64,000 bases of DNA from Glandiceps talaboti. Lineage: Eukaryota; Hemichordata; Enteropneusta; Spengelidae. The position numbers and the translations under genes were made by a program. The DNA lies in contig NC_135550.1 of NCBI RefSeq assembly GCF_964340395.1, forward strand, positions 30,285,176-30,349,175. The letters run 5' to 3'. This document shows, piece after piece, positions 44,601 through 60,200 of the stretch (position 1 is its first letter; each line of letters starts with the position of its first letter). Under the pieces are notes generated by a model. That model was not told where the DNA came from, did no database searches, and saw only the letters and a program-made list of their open reading frames with translations.

Positions 44601-47600
44601 GAACCCCATGCACTTAGAGTATGCCTTTAACCTATACAATTCACCACTGTTCACTGTACTGTGCTATAAGCCTTCTGACCCAATTTCTATAAACACTGAT
44701 ACAGCAGTTCATAGAATCTGTAGGCAACATGTCCTCCCATGAAACATGCATACATGTAATAGTATATCATGCATGATAAAAATTCAACCCAATTCCTGTA
44801 TTAGATACACCATGACATCAAGACAATGAAATATACATGATATAACACACATATGTAGGTTCTAAGGATTCAGTGATTAAAATTTGACTTAAAACCAAAA
44901 AATAACACCCATGGTGACATCTGGCTTTTGAAAGAAAGGAAAACAATCTGTTTGTTTGTTTGTGTCCATTATATCAACTTATACTTGTGTCAATTTCAAC
45001 GTACATGTATTTTTTGAAAAGTATGTAATTTGTATATCAAACTGCCAAACTAATTTTCTATCATGTTAAAAGCACGTTGTATAATTGACCAATGAATATT
45101 TCAGTATTTCTTTCTTAAATATAATTTCTTTATAATACTGTAATACCCATCATTGCTACTAGTACTAGCTGCCATAAATGCCATGGTTATCCTGAATGTT
45201 TTTCACACCATTTGATCTGCACAAGCAGGGTCATTGTAATGATGTCACGGTAGCCTTGGATTGACCTTGTACAAGGATTCTCACATGTTTATTCAAATGA
45301 GATCAATCTATAAATAGCAGCAAAAATGAAGTACTGGGATGGGTGGTTCTTGCCTTGCTGGGAACTGTTAAAAGAACAAGAACAAGATCTCGGACACATT
45401 TCATGTTTGGGAAAGAAATTCTATCTATTAAAAACTTTATTGGACAGTAGTAGATTCACTATTTATTTTCAAGATGGATGGTTTTCATACTTTACATAAT
45501 AATCAGAGTGTCACTTTTGAAGAGAATACTTCACCTCTTAAAATGTACTCAGAATACCTACAGTAATATATGCCTTTGTTGGGTTTGATTTTACAGTAAC
45601 ACCATTCATTAGAACTCTCCAAATAAATTGTTATATTTTATGTGAGTATGTGAAATAAACCAGTCCAATAGTGACATTTCCTTTTTTGTCCTCCCTTGTT
45701 ATGTCTGTTACCATTCTGAACTTAGTAAGTACAGGGTTATATCTCTACTCAATCACAAACATGTCCATATAATGATTTATGATTTGTACATACATACATG
45801 TAATTCAAATTTTACAGTCATATCCCTTTTTAATCAAAATTATTTACTAATTATCTTTTAATTAAATGTCTAAATCTATTTGCTTTTAATATTAATGTAA
45901 TGTGTAAAATGTTAATATTATGCAAATATGTGCTTACAACTTCATCATGTATAAGTATATATACACCTAAACAAAGAGTGAGATTTTCAAGCACCAGTCC
46001 TACAGGAAATAATTCAACAGACACACGTATGCACAAATAATAATTTAAAAACATTTAAACTTTTACAATTTCCATCTCTACAATTATTGTTGCTATGGAA
46101 AATGGAAATTAATCAAAAGGTATATGAAAATTACAAAACAGTGATATAAAATCATGGTTTTTCCTTAGAGATGAGATTACAGAAAAACAAAGAATGCAAT
46201 ATAATTATGATTTCTATCATCATCCAACAAATGATATCTCATTTTGTTAAATATAACTGTATTACTCATATTGGGAGAAGTGGTTTAGGTACAAAACATT
46301 GCCATAAGTCATCTTTTCTATAACATTTGGTAAACTATATAAGATTTTTACATCAGACATCAAAATGTCAGCCATCTTTGTCAACACCTCAAAAGGATAA
46401 AATTTCAATGGCCAGGAAGGGTTGCCATAGTAACAGCTCTACAACAACAATGAATGAAGTTTTAATATATTTTCAGTACTACATTAACTACTGACTTTTC
46501 CCCCAAGTGCTAACTGTGATGACGTACAACATATTATACAATCCACATCAACAGCAAATAACTATCAGTGTAAGATCTATAAAACCTGATATCATACATG
46601 AACATACAACACAAAATGTAAGTTGACAAGGGAAACAGAAAAGTGATATGATCCTGGTATTTTTAGCAAAATAGCTTTTAAATTTCCAAATACTACTGCC
46701 TAAAGTGTTGAGATTACATAATAATATGGCCCAAACATTGACACTCAGTTCTTTTGTTAGTCGATTTCAATCCTTGTTTGATTTTAATAAAAAACCATTC
46801 ACATAATATTCTCAATATATATATTATACATGAAGCAAACAAAATTTCAACTCAGACAAAGACGCTTAAATCAATTCACAGATAAATTTTAATATGGTTT
46901 TAACAGAATAAAATATTAATAATAATAATATTTAATAATAATAATCGTTATTTGTCCAAATAAATTTGGAAATTTATTGAATGGTCGCCACAAGAGCAGT
47001 GGCCTAGTGTTGGAGAAGCAGGAGGAAACTGTAATACCTGGGGAAAACCTGTAGTACTAGTAGGGTCAAAATGAGCACCACCCTTCTCACATACAGACTG
47101 AGTTATATTTTTATCAAACCCAGCCAATGGTTGGCAGGTTTAAATGCAGGCTGTGTTACAAGCTAACCACTTGGCCACTCACAATCCCAATAAAAAGCTA
47201 GCTATGCAACAATTTGGCTGTGCGTACTCTTATGTTAAAGAGGCTGTATATTTCATTTCATACTTGAAATTATGATCATAATACAACAACTGTTGTATAA
47301 GCCATTCATACTCCTTCATGTAAATAGGAAATTACAGTAACAATACTCAGAAAGAACACTTTACAAAGTACCACGGATGGTTGGATTGAGTTTATAAACA
47401 CTTCAAAAGTTAGACGGTTGCGTTAAGGGTTTGAAAAACTGAAGAAAAATTATGGCTTACAAGTAGGTTGAAAATACTTGAGTCAGCCATAAACGTGATC
47501 AATGTAAGCACAAAACACTCTGGCATGATTCCAATGTGAATGTAAGTGCAGTGGATCAGTAGGTTAACGACTTGCAAAATAAATTCAAGGTCAGAAAGAG

Positions 47601-50600
47601 TCAACACACGAAGGGTGAATCTAAGGTTATATACTGAGCAGTGTCAATAGCCTCCAAGCTAGTATCACTCAAATGCTACTTCAAGGTCAAGGACAAGTTT
47701 GAACCGCCCACAACGTTTTAAATCTACTATTGAAGTACAAACAAGTCATTAGTGACATGATAATTAATTATTTCTATTCTACGCTTCATTGCAAAATAGA
47801 CTGCCATGAATAAAAAACACAACCTGTGACTGTAATTAATTTGAATGTAAGACATATAGAAACCTTTATATCATATCATACTACTTGGGCTGAATTATTC
47901 AGTGAGTGTGATAAATGTCCTCACATGACATTCAGAAGTGAATCTTCAAGGACAGTAAATTGAAAAGGACTTGAAAAGACATTCATAATAATCACCACCA
48001 ATCGTCTATTTTAAGATTAGTTGATGCCATATGTTGTGATCAGAATCTAATCAAGGACAAGTTAGATTTTTACCCTGCACTGATTTGGATCAAATCCTCA
48101 CATCATGTCTTATGTCTTATGATTCATCTCCACTATCAAACCCAAGGAATGTATATGACCTGATACGCTATGGCTGATTCAACACCATCCCTAAATATAT
48201 TTGTTATCACATTCTGATCAAGGCATATAAACAAATACAACTGCACACATATTTCATCTTGGTTTGGTGAATTAGAAAACATTAGTTTGCAATCTGTTTT
48301 AATATTAAGATTAATAAAATATATCAGAAGTAAAGAGTATTGTCTCAATTTGTCTGATGTAACATAGCAACGGGATAAAAATACAAGGTGTGGAAGTTAC
48401 CTTGTAATGTACTAAAATTTAAAAATTTGTGTTTTTGATGAAGACTTTGAACATTTGGGATGAATCGTTGTAATGTAGTATTTGCTGTCTGTGTTTTGTA
48501 TTTCAAATTGGTCAATACAAATAAATATGACAGGCATTACTTTCACAATACTGCTGTGATCATTGTTGTACAATACTAGGGCTAGGTTCCTTTAATACAG
48601 TGATTTTGCTAAGTTTGAGGAAGAAAATCTGGTAAATTTCCATACATTTCAATACCTAATATGACAATTTTTGGAGTGAAACTCCAGACACAAAGAGGTG
48701 AAATCTGGTAAAATTTGGATAGATTTCCATTCCTAACACTTCAGTAACAGAGAGGTGAGGGAACTGTGGTAAAATTTGCATATATTTCAATACCTAACAC
48801 TTCAGTAACAGAGATGTGAGGGAACATGGTAAAATTTGCATACATTTCAATACCTAATACGAACCATAATAATTGGTGGAAATCATGGTATTTGATATAA
48901 CTAACAAGTTAATGTTGGTGAATTTGGGGTAGATTTTACCTACTTACTGCCTATATATACTATATATATATATATCAATATTTCTACCAGTACTAGCGTA
49001 GTACTTACTTGCTAATAATTTTTCTAACAAGACACTGGCAATATTTATAACACTGAAAGACTTATTTCATGACCTTTTATTTCGTGACCTTTTACATAAT
49101 AGTCAGTTGAAGTACTGTCTCATTTATTTTTATTATACCATAATTTCAGATGGACATAAAATGTTAACAAATAATGCAATAACATTTTTAGGTTCACTGT
49201 AGTTTTTATACCAACAAACATGGAGTTTACATCATTTACTCTCTATGGCAATATATAAGTCAGATCCTGTTAAAATTTATCTACTTTTTATCATTCTAAT
49301 CCAGAAACAAATGTGCACCAATAAAATGTATTACTCTTCATATTTGCTTCTAAGTTCTACCTTGGCAAAGTTTTAACAAATACTAGTACAGGTAAATCTG
49401 AGTCATACAACATCGCTATATATTTTAATGTCTAATTTTAAATGAATGTGCACGAGTATTAGTGATTTTTACAAATGTAATGTTTTTTTATATTTGATTT
49501 TTTTTTTAATATAGTGTTTGTGTGAAGCGCATTGAGATTTTCTTTGATTATGTAATGTGCTATAAAAGAAATAAATATTATTATTATTATTATTAAAAAT
49601 ATTATTAACTGTTTTTTCATTACAGCTTAGATATAATACACCATGCACTATCAGTATTGAATCACCTGTGGGTAAACATACTGTATGTATAGCAGTATAC
49701 ATGGTATGATGCTATCATGCTATCAAATGGGTTTTTGGGGTCTGCACATATAAAATCAGCATCCCAATGAATCAAAATTTCAACTTATATAATTATGACA
49801 CTACTTACATACAAATCAGACCAGTAATTGACATGTACATTTGTATAATGTCTAATGATTAGTTTTAGAAATTGCCAATGAATATATTGAGGAAAAAAAA
49901 TCATATCGATCTCCATTATAGTTAGTGCAGGTTAAAAATACAACCACAACTACAGAAATGTCTCATCCAGCAAAATTACTTTGAATACATACTCTGGTAA
50001 ATAAAAATCAAACAAACATGTTCAGCTATCTTCTGAAACCTGACTTGCAAATCGATCAACCATACCTGTCTGGTATCGATTATACAAAGAAAGACAGAAA
50101 TTTCATTCACACTGTCCCATTTTTAAAAACCATTGATGTAAAAATACAACCACATGAATAGTGTACCATGTACATTTGCAATCTACTATATTGATGCAAT
50201 CATCAAAAAGTCATAACTCAATGCAACATTTTTATTGACTTTTCAAGATTAATGAACAGACTATTTTCAACAGGATTTGAATAATGGTACATGCAAATGT
50301 TTTTATGTTGACAATTTTTTTCTTAATTTCACAGGTAGAAGGATTTTTAAAAAAATATACAAATGATACTACCATTACTTTTGTTGTAACAGACTTTCAT
50401 ATTCAATAGTTGTACTCATCACAAAATCAAAGCAAAATACACAAATAACAGTATATTTTCTACCCTGTATGTATAATATGTATCCAACTCATCAACACAA
50501 TTGTACATTGTAGTGTATATGTTACACCCAATCTGTGAAATTGCATAATTCATGAAATGGGTAGGTAACTTTGCCCAGTTCATGAAATAGTAAATCGTTG

Positions 50601-53600
50601 CCCAGGTTATGAAGTGGGTATAGTTAGATATGCCCAGTACATGAAATGAGTATCTTTTATAGGACACACACAAAAAAGAAGAAGAATCAAACAACTTTAA
50701 TATAACAAACAGTACATTTCTTTTTCTGTTCAATGACCAGAAAAATATCTTTTCATTTTAATGTTTTTATTACTTCGTTAATGTGTATATGTTCAATAAC
50801 TTTTTACTGGTCCATAATAAAAAGGACAAAAGTAGCAATAAACAGTAACAGTAGTACAGATGTGAACTGATATTGCATTGTATGAAATGTATCCATTGAA
50901 TGGCTGCATATACATAGCCATTTTGTACTCTTTTTTGTTAAAGATATATTTTCTGTTTATTCAAGTATATCACCATGTCAGAAAGATACAATTATACCTT
51001 TTTGTTGGTAACATATACATGATACGGGTACAAATTGTATTTCTTAGCTATCTACATTATATTGTACATTGTATAGTATATTGGGGTTGTCAGTGGCCAA
51101 GTGATTAGTCTATGTCTCTTAAAAAAAGGCAGTCTGGGTTTAAAACTTCCCATTGCCAACTGGAGTTTTAGACATTAACCAAATCCATTTCTGCAAGAAT
51201 GGTGTGCAGTTCAACCCACTGAACATTACAGAATGCAGATTTTTGCCAGGTATTCCAGTTTCCTCCTCCCTTAATGTATGGGCACTGGGAGTTGGACGCT
51301 GCTAGCTAGCATTAACACATGGACACTGGGAGGTGGACACTGCCAGCATTAACACATGGACACTTGGAGTTGGACACTGCTAGCATTAACACATGGGCAC
51401 TTGGAGTTGGACACTGCTAGCATTAACACATGGACACTGGGAGTTGACACTGCCAGCATTAACACATGGACACTGGGAGTTGGACACTGCTAGCATTAAT
51501 ACATGGACACTGGGAGTTGGACACTGCTAGCATTAATACATGGACACTGGGAGTTGGACACTGCCAGCATTAACATGATATGGACACTGGAGTTGGACAC
51601 TGCCAGCATTAACATATGGACACTGGGAGTTGGACACTGCTAGCATTAACATATGGACACTGGGAGTTCGGACACTGCCAGCATTAACATATGGACACTG
51701 GGAGTTGGACACTGCTAGCATTAACACATGGACACTGGGAGTTGGACACTGCTAGCATTAATACATGGACACTGGGAGTTGGACACTGCCAGCATTAACA
51801 TGATATGGACACTGGAGTTGGACACTGCCAGCATTAATACATGGGCACTGGGAGTTGGACACTGCTAGCATTAACATATGGACACTGGGAGTTGGACACT
51901 GCCAGCATTAACATATGGACACTGGGAGTTGGACACTGCCAGCATTAATACATGGGCACTGGGAGTTGGACACTGCCAGCATTAACATATGGACACTGGG
52001 AGTTGGACACTGCCAGCATTAACACATGGACACTGGAGTTGGACACTGCCAGCATTAATACATGGGCACTGGGAGTTGGACACTGCTAGCATTAACATAT
52101 GGACACTGGGAGTTGGACACTGCCAGCATTAATACATGGGCACTGGGAGTTGGACACTGCCAGCATTAACATATGGACACTGGGAGTTGGACACTGCCAG
52201 CATTAACACATGGACACTGGAGTTGGACACTGCCAGCATTAATACATGGGCACTGGGAGTTGGACACTGCTACCATTAACATATGGACACTGGGAGTTGG
52301 ACACTGCCAGCATTAATACATGGGCACTGGGAGTTGGACACTGCCAGCATTAACATATGGACACTGGGAGTTGGACACTGCCAGCATTAACACATGGACA
52401 CTGGAGTTGGACACTGCCAGCATTAATACATGGGCACTGGGAGTTGGACACTGCTAGCATTAATACATGGGCACTGGGAGTTGGACACAGCTAGCATTAA
52501 TACATGGGCACTGGGAGTTGGACACAGCTAGCATTAATACATGGGCACTTGGAGTTGGACACTGCTAGCATTAATACATGGGCACTGGGAGTTGGACACT
52601 GCTAACATTAATACATGGGCACTGGGAGTTGGACACTGCTAGCATTAATACATGGGCACTGGGAGTTGGACACTGCTAGCATTAATACATGGGCACTGGG
52701 AGTTGGACACTGCTCAGTAGCTTTATCACATGGATACTAGGAGTTGGACACTGCTCAGTTAATGTGGTAAAAGTGGTTAGATGTCTTTATTTACCTCCAT
52801 TTCCATCATTTTGTGTCATTTGTTTCGTTCTGGGTGATCACTACCTAGAAAATCTCGTTTGAATCTCAAGGATTTTGAAAGGTTTCTTCAATCAATCAGC
52901 ACGCTTCTTTCAAAATCGTTCAGAGAGATGGCATCATCACCGACAGGCCATGTGATCAATTAAGGTGCTATGCAATCCTCTTTGTTGACCTCCATGTTGT
53001 TTTTTCCATTTCTCCAGTATGCACAGCTGCCGACATGATGCTCATCCTGATTGGCTACTCAAAAGCACGAGATTCAAACAAGATTCTATTACACAGGGTC
53101 AGATGTGGGAAGGCAGTGATCACCCAGAACAAAACAAATGACACAAAACGATGGAAATAGAAGTAAATAAAGACATCTAGCTCGCTTTCACCACATTAGA
53201 TTTTAATCAGACTGATTGGTACTGGGAGTTGGAAGCTGCTCAGTAGCAACCATTTCATATTTATTGGGCTAATAAAAATTGTTATTATATTTATATGTAC
53301 AAGACATTATTCAAAGGCAGTTACACCAGCTCAGACAGATACTATAGATCTATATATTGGCCTCATTATCACAGAATTATGTCAGCATTAGGATTTACAT
53401 TTTGTAAATAATTCTAATTTTTCAATCTTGAGTCTCCTTTTCAACGCAAATTACTCATTCCTGCAAGCCACAGCACTTATTTCTACCGAAGCAATGAAAT
53501 ATGTACTCTGGTATCTTACATTGTACTTGTTGGTATTTCATTCAAATTATAAATATTTATGAGCAATGACGTCATGACAATCCAACCAATCATAGAACCT

Positions 53601-56600
53601 ATATATTCAAATTCTCCCATATGTACCAAATGCATGTGGTTACAGACGTTGATTGGCCATAATATCTACAATTTGTCAACGTGAAATAAAACAATGACTT
53701 TTGTAGATGCCACTGTCAAACCTATTTGCCAAGAATTTTCTGAGTGAGATATTACCCAAAAATAACATGTTTTCTCTCATACAATGTATTTGCATATTGA
53801 GGACAAAATCATTTTGTACTGAATAATTTCCTACCTACATATCCCTAGATTATTTTCATCAACTTTCATACTTTTGGTATAAAAATGTTGAATTCCCAAT
53901 AATTTCACAATTTTTTAATACCAAAAATAAAATTTTTTGAACTATTTTACAAATCACAATAAGATCATTGATATACCTAACTATCACATTTCAAGCCAGA
54001 CTATACCCAGTAGTTTTAACTTTTTATTTCATAGTGGGAAGATATGTTGAAGTCTCACGGGAGTATACTTCTGGACTTAATTCAATCCTGCTTGCAGATG
54101 AAATAGTCTGTACTTGATTCTGATAACATCCCTCTCCTGTCACCTCAGGGACAGTCAGAATTGCATCCAGTACACTTTTGCAAGCAGAACAAGTACATGT
54201 AATTACAAACATAATAATGGAAGTGTAATGTAAAAATTTAAACTGTCTTAACTACTTTAAGAGATTAAAATCAACTGGTTACAATACTGTTGAAAGATAA
54301 ATATTTGGACTTTTGAACTTCTCACTTTAGATACAACGTATATGATCATTATCATACTTACACACTTGGTGTGCATAGTAGGTTTACATAACATTTGATC
54401 TTTTGACAAACTCCAAAACTAGAAACGAGTAAATTCTATAGTTATATTCACTGTTTTAGCTTTTGTGAGACCTAATTCAGGCCACACCTTAATCCATAAT
54501 CTGGCAACGTTTCAAGGTTGGGTCATCTTGACCTGGGCCATTGTGATTCAATATATACATATACCCCCAACATAGAAAGGAATGGAGCTATGAGCTGTTG
54601 AAACTGTGACATCGATATCCAGCCCAACAATGCCCACTGGGTCTCAACTTACAGTAGTGGTACATAACTGTATATTTCGTAACATTCATAAAGTTGCTAA
54701 AAATAAACCCCACAGTGACAGGATGTGCGTGAAAAGCTATATGATGAGCAGTGATCTATTCAAGGTCATGGTGACAGTGGCACTAGCTGGAAATAGAGGA
54801 AACATACCTGGTAGATGTTGATATAGGCAATGTTACAGAGTACAGATTGTTTTGGTTTAAGCAACTATTCCATGATCACATATGTTAAAAATGCAGCGGA
54901 CAAAGAATTTTATAAAGCACACTCAGGAATTTCAGCAATACTGATGATAGTCCAGTAATATATTACCACGAAGCAATACATGAATTTGATGAAATAAATG
55001 TCAAGTCAATAAAAATGTTTCAACTGCTTTTATAAGAAAGGCACAACTGCCAACACCAAGCTATTATAAACACAGAATGGTAGCCCATATTACCTTGAAA
55101 AATTAATCTTGCTCAAGCAGTAAAATCCCTGGGCTTGGTCAGACACTGCACTGACTGAATAGCTGCTGTGTATATGTAGAAGGTCACACTGAACTCTGCG
55201 TGTCTATTTAAGTTGCCAGCTACATGCGCAGCATAAATTATGCAAATCAAAGCAACATGTGACACTTCGCATGATGGCAGCTGTCCCTTCTGTGACCTTA
55301 GATGATGAAAGTAGTTCCAACACTACCTCACATGTTCACTGCATCATTAGCATTCCCATTCATCCACACAATTACCACATGGATTCAATTTTTTCCCCTA
55401 CTATTTTGAATCCCGGCAGTAAGTCATTCGAGATTAATAAATTCACTGGAAGATATTCTGACAACAATTTGATAGTGATCCAACACAATAGACTAGTAAC
55501 CCTTTAAAATATAAACCTTAGAGTACAAAGGTAACCACTATAAATCAAGTACAGTCATAGTCTGTAATACTGAAACAATTTTCAATGCTTTAATGAAGAG
55601 AGCACTCATTTGAAAATTAAAATACAATTTGAAAGCAATTATATTTGATTGAGACACTACAAACCAGAATGCTTTGACCAACGACAAAATGAAAGGATAT
55701 ATACTCAGAGCTTACCTCTTGTATAGTATGACCTCCTTTATAAACTTCATGTAAATCAACCTCTCATTTGGCAATTGAACCGACCTTCATTTCAAACATG
55801 GCTGCCTATCCCTTTGTAATTTATTCATCTCGCCACATGGTTCAAGTTTATATGATATGAAATATATGTTATCAAAGTTCCTAAAAAGAATTCCTTGAGA
55901 ATGGTTATCTAACAAGACAGTTCACAATTTGGTAGAATATTATTTTAAAAATGTATGATGTTGTATACTATATATTCCTGGTCTCAATACCGTATAGGAA
56001 CTAGACTAGGTCTTCTCCATATCTGTACATTGTATTGCTAGGTCATTGTGGGTCACCCCTACGTGCAGTTTAACAACATACATCTACCTAAAACAGCACG
56101 TATTTAGACCATATCATCAAATCTGATATCTATCATATCAAAAACTCAAACAAAGTCGATTGTACATGTCAAGTAGGGTAAATAATTCACCTGAGAAAAA
56201 AAGGCCAAATAAATGACATATATATTAGCCAAAGTATCCATACAACAATTAAAATTGAGAAACATTGTAATGAAAACTAGAAATTAATCATATAAGCTAT
56301 GAAAAAGAGATATTACGATACTTTGTATTGTTGAATTTTGAAACTCCTGGACACATACATGTAAACTGTGGCAGGCATGGTATGGCCAATTATTACCACA
56401 CCTATACAGGACACAATTTTTCATAAAGTATTTGACAGCAAAACGTGTACAATCCCATGTGTATTAACTTACAAATGTACATTATTAGACCAATCACTTA
56501 TTGACTCTTACGTGGCACAACCACCACATGATGATGAGTTAATGCTAGCAATAAAAGGGATGTTCAATATTGAAATCAATATTTCTGTAATTTGAGCTGA

Positions 56601-57135
56601 TTTTTCACAACTTTGTTGACGTCACTGCATATAATAAAATAGCACTAATGCATGGCATTGTAGCACAACTGTATTTAGCTGTTGCTATAGGTGTGTCTTG
56701 TTGCTAGGCATATTTGCATACATTTTTGGAATCTGTATTAACTTGCCTGTTCTTCCAACTCATCTTTGAAATATAAAACCATCATTAAATTGTTACTATG
56801 GGCATGGTCCTGTTGCTAGGCATATTTGCATACATATTTTGAATCTGTATTCACTTACCCTACCCATCCCTGCTGTTATCTTTGTAATATGCATCATCAC
56901 TTTACTGTTGCTAAGGGTGTGGTCATGGTTGCTAGGGCAAATTGAGTCATGTGCCCAGATGCATCCCCATTAAATTGTAGCCCAATCTGCCCAGCAGTTT
57001 TTGAGTTTAAGTTTTTTGACCAAAAATCACACAATTTCCCAACTAGACATCCAAGGTAATATACCCACCAAATATCATGGCAATCGGTCCAACAGTTTTT
57101 GACTTTAAGTCATTCATACACACAGACACACAGAC

Positions 57136-57172
<37 letters not shown>

Positions 57173-57247
57173 GACAGACACACACACACACACAGACAGA
57201 CACACACACACACACATGCACAGACACACACACACACACACACACAG

Positions 57248-57290
<43 letters not shown>

Positions 57291-60200
57291 TACAGATATA
57301 CACACACACACACAGAGCCAGACACTGCACCATGCCATAAGTATGACTGAACCTTAGTGTTCAGTTGGGCTAAACAGGGTAGTCTAGTAATAATATTTAC
57401 TGACCTTTGAATTGACAGGAAACACATTACAAAGTACAGAGAAATTATAGAACTAATAACATAATTACAAGAAAGTAACTAAACCTCCTACAAACATATC
57501 TTTCTCCTCTCCCATAAATCTTCAAAAGATTTGTCACCGTAGAACCCCCCCCCCCCCCTCCCCCACCTCATGTCTTTGTTTATTTCCCCCAAACGTTACT
57601 ATTAAAAGAACATAAACTCTAAAATAAAGTCTACATATGGTTTTGGAGATACGTTTGTTTCACACTGAAATGTATTCAGTTGATTCATAAAAATAGTATT
57701 CTGGATGCATGATATCTAGGAACTGACGATTTTGATCATCCTGTAGTTAAACTTTTTTTGCCTACACAATGTACATCAAAACCAAATACTCTTTCACCTA
57801 GATATTTTTTTTAATTTAAATTGTGTGATTTCAGTCTTTCGGTAGTTCTTAAATACCATTTTTTTTACTAATTACCAGACTGGTACAAGAAGGCATTCAG
57901 TCACTACTAATTTTTGCATTTTTGGTTCCTACCAAAATAACTGAAAAAAAAGTCTTGGCAAAAATTTTGCACAACTTACAGCATTACTGAACTTCAGTTC
58001 AGTTGTGCTGAAAACTTTGTGGTTTTTCAACCATTATGTAATCCACAGGTATATCTTAGTTTGATCAAACTGTTTTCCAGATTTATAACATTACTTGATT
58101 TGTGAAATCTATGCAAAATTGGTAAAAATGACGTTTAAGAATTACTTTTCAGGCAATGACAAGCTCCGGTGTCACAGACATAAGTAGCTACATGTAACTT
58201 GGATTATACTTGCTTCGAAGGCATTGCAAAAGAAATCAAGAAAAAACCAAACCAGAAATTGCTACAATTAGCAATGCAGTTTCATTCAGTCACTCTAACA
58301 AACACACATGAACACATCCATACAGAGACAGAAAGATAGACTGACAGACAGACACACAATCCAACAGAGAGAACAGCACTTTGCCATGCTGGTTCTTTAC
58401 TTTTAGTTGGAAGTAGCTTTACTTCAACTATGTTGAAATATACCAGTTATACGGTAATACCTACATTTGTAATCTGGGGACCACCGGTGATTGGAAGGAT
58501 AGCACTACCTGTATGGTATATCATATGGGTAACTAGAATATCTGTGGTTACAATTATGATACACTGTTATATGACAGTGATTGATTCATGTTTGTCTGTT
58601 AATCTATGAATGGAGTAATACCACATTTCTCATAGTTGAGTAGTATACCACATTTCCCATAATTGAGTTACCACATTTCCAATAATTGAGTAGTATACCA
58701 CATTTCCCATAATTGAGTAGTATACCACATTTCCAATAATTGAGTAGTATACCACATTTCCCATAATTGAGTTACCACATTTCCAATAATTGAGTAGTAT
58801 ACCACATTTCCCATAATTGAGTTACCACATTTCCAATAATTGAGTAGTATACCACATTTCCCATAATTCATTAATCAAGACATTAAAAGATAGTCAGTTT
58901 GCAACTTCCTTATTCTACAGCTTCACCTAGTAGCCACTTAAATTTAAGCTGGTTGTGAAACACAAGTATTATGCAAGAACAGCTAGCGCTTTTGCTAAAT
59001 TTTGGTATTCCCGCAAACAGAGAAGGCGTAAATCTGGCCAGTACAATAGCTGGGGAACTCAAGTCGATTTTATCTTTTTACCGTGGACCTGTTAATTTCT
59101 AAAATGTTATGGCTATTATTAAGTAGTAACACCTTACCTCTGATAGGTATGAACAAAATTAGCATACTCTGATAATTCATTTTATGTCTTTCACAATTCA
59201 AGCCTGACTCTATGATCACATGACTCCATTCATGAACTTTTCAATTCAAAACAATTAGTGCCATGTCTTTCACAATTCAAGCCTTACCCCATCATTCACT
59301 GGACTCTATCTATTTCTGACTGCTTCCAACACTTAGTCTGCAATTCAAACCAGAGCACAATACAAGTACCATTCCCATCACATCACATTTTGACCACATG
59401 GTCTGCCACTGGCTGGACTTCATTGATACTACAAGGTGTTGTCAGTTGACCTTGATGGTTTTTGCATAAAAAATGCACCAGTCCACACGAACCATTTACC
59501 CCTGGAAAACCTTATTGCTTAGCCAGCTACCACATCAATTGGGTTGGTCAATTTATAGAGTGATTAATTGGAACCACCAGGTCTAATCTCATAAACCAAT
59601 TATAGTTAACTGAAATGTCTTTCTTTAAATTAGAAATTTTGAATGTGATTTATCCATACCAATATACATTATTTTGCTATTAACATTTGGAAACCTTGGT
59701 AACAGAGGAAGAAAATCTATATAGTGACTGATATTTTAGATGACCATTACTATAATTTCCAAACCAGTATTAAAACTATGTATAATACTGTGCCCAGTAA
59801 CCTTGGGGGTTGAAAACTAAGCATATAAGCACTTGTGCTTCTTTTAACATTCAAATTAATCTGGTTTGTGGATAAAGCTAGTATAAGTCCAACTGTAGTT
59901 AGTTTACAGTTGACACAAGTAGATTATAATGCTGGGATTTGACAAGTACATAACTTTGAATTTGAGTTGAAGAAAGACAAGTCAAGGGTTATTAAACCAA
60001 CATTCTAGTTTTCACCTATAATGGGTTTTGAAGAAGGTCCAGCCTAACACCTGTGACCTTAATAAGGCTGTCTGTGAACATCCAAAATGTCAGGCAGTTA
60101 AAGTCTGTCCGGCATTTGTCTTTCTTCAATTCATTCAAATTAGTAATACCATGTTAGAAAAATACTGCTCTAATTCCTATTCTGGAAAACTGTACAAAAT

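Noticed and set aside
44226-44640. CRISPR-like array
   Set aside because: The copies are head-to-tail with no unique spacers, in an animal gene intron. It is a plain tandem repeat.
51533-51727. Minus-strand repetitive frame ([15 protein letters not shown] type)
   Set aside because: Lies wholly in the 37-bp minisatellite; it is shifted by unit-length variants.
55259-55507. 82-codon plus-strand frame in ER intron 1
   Set aside because: No recognisable domain, and the codon content resembles background.
57043-57427. Cys/Val-rich and His/Thr-rich open frames
   Set aside because: Microsatellite artefacts of (CA)n and (ACAG)n.
58668-58871. Minus-strand repetitive Trp/Tyr-rich frame
   Set aside because: Reading of the 27-bp tandem repeat.
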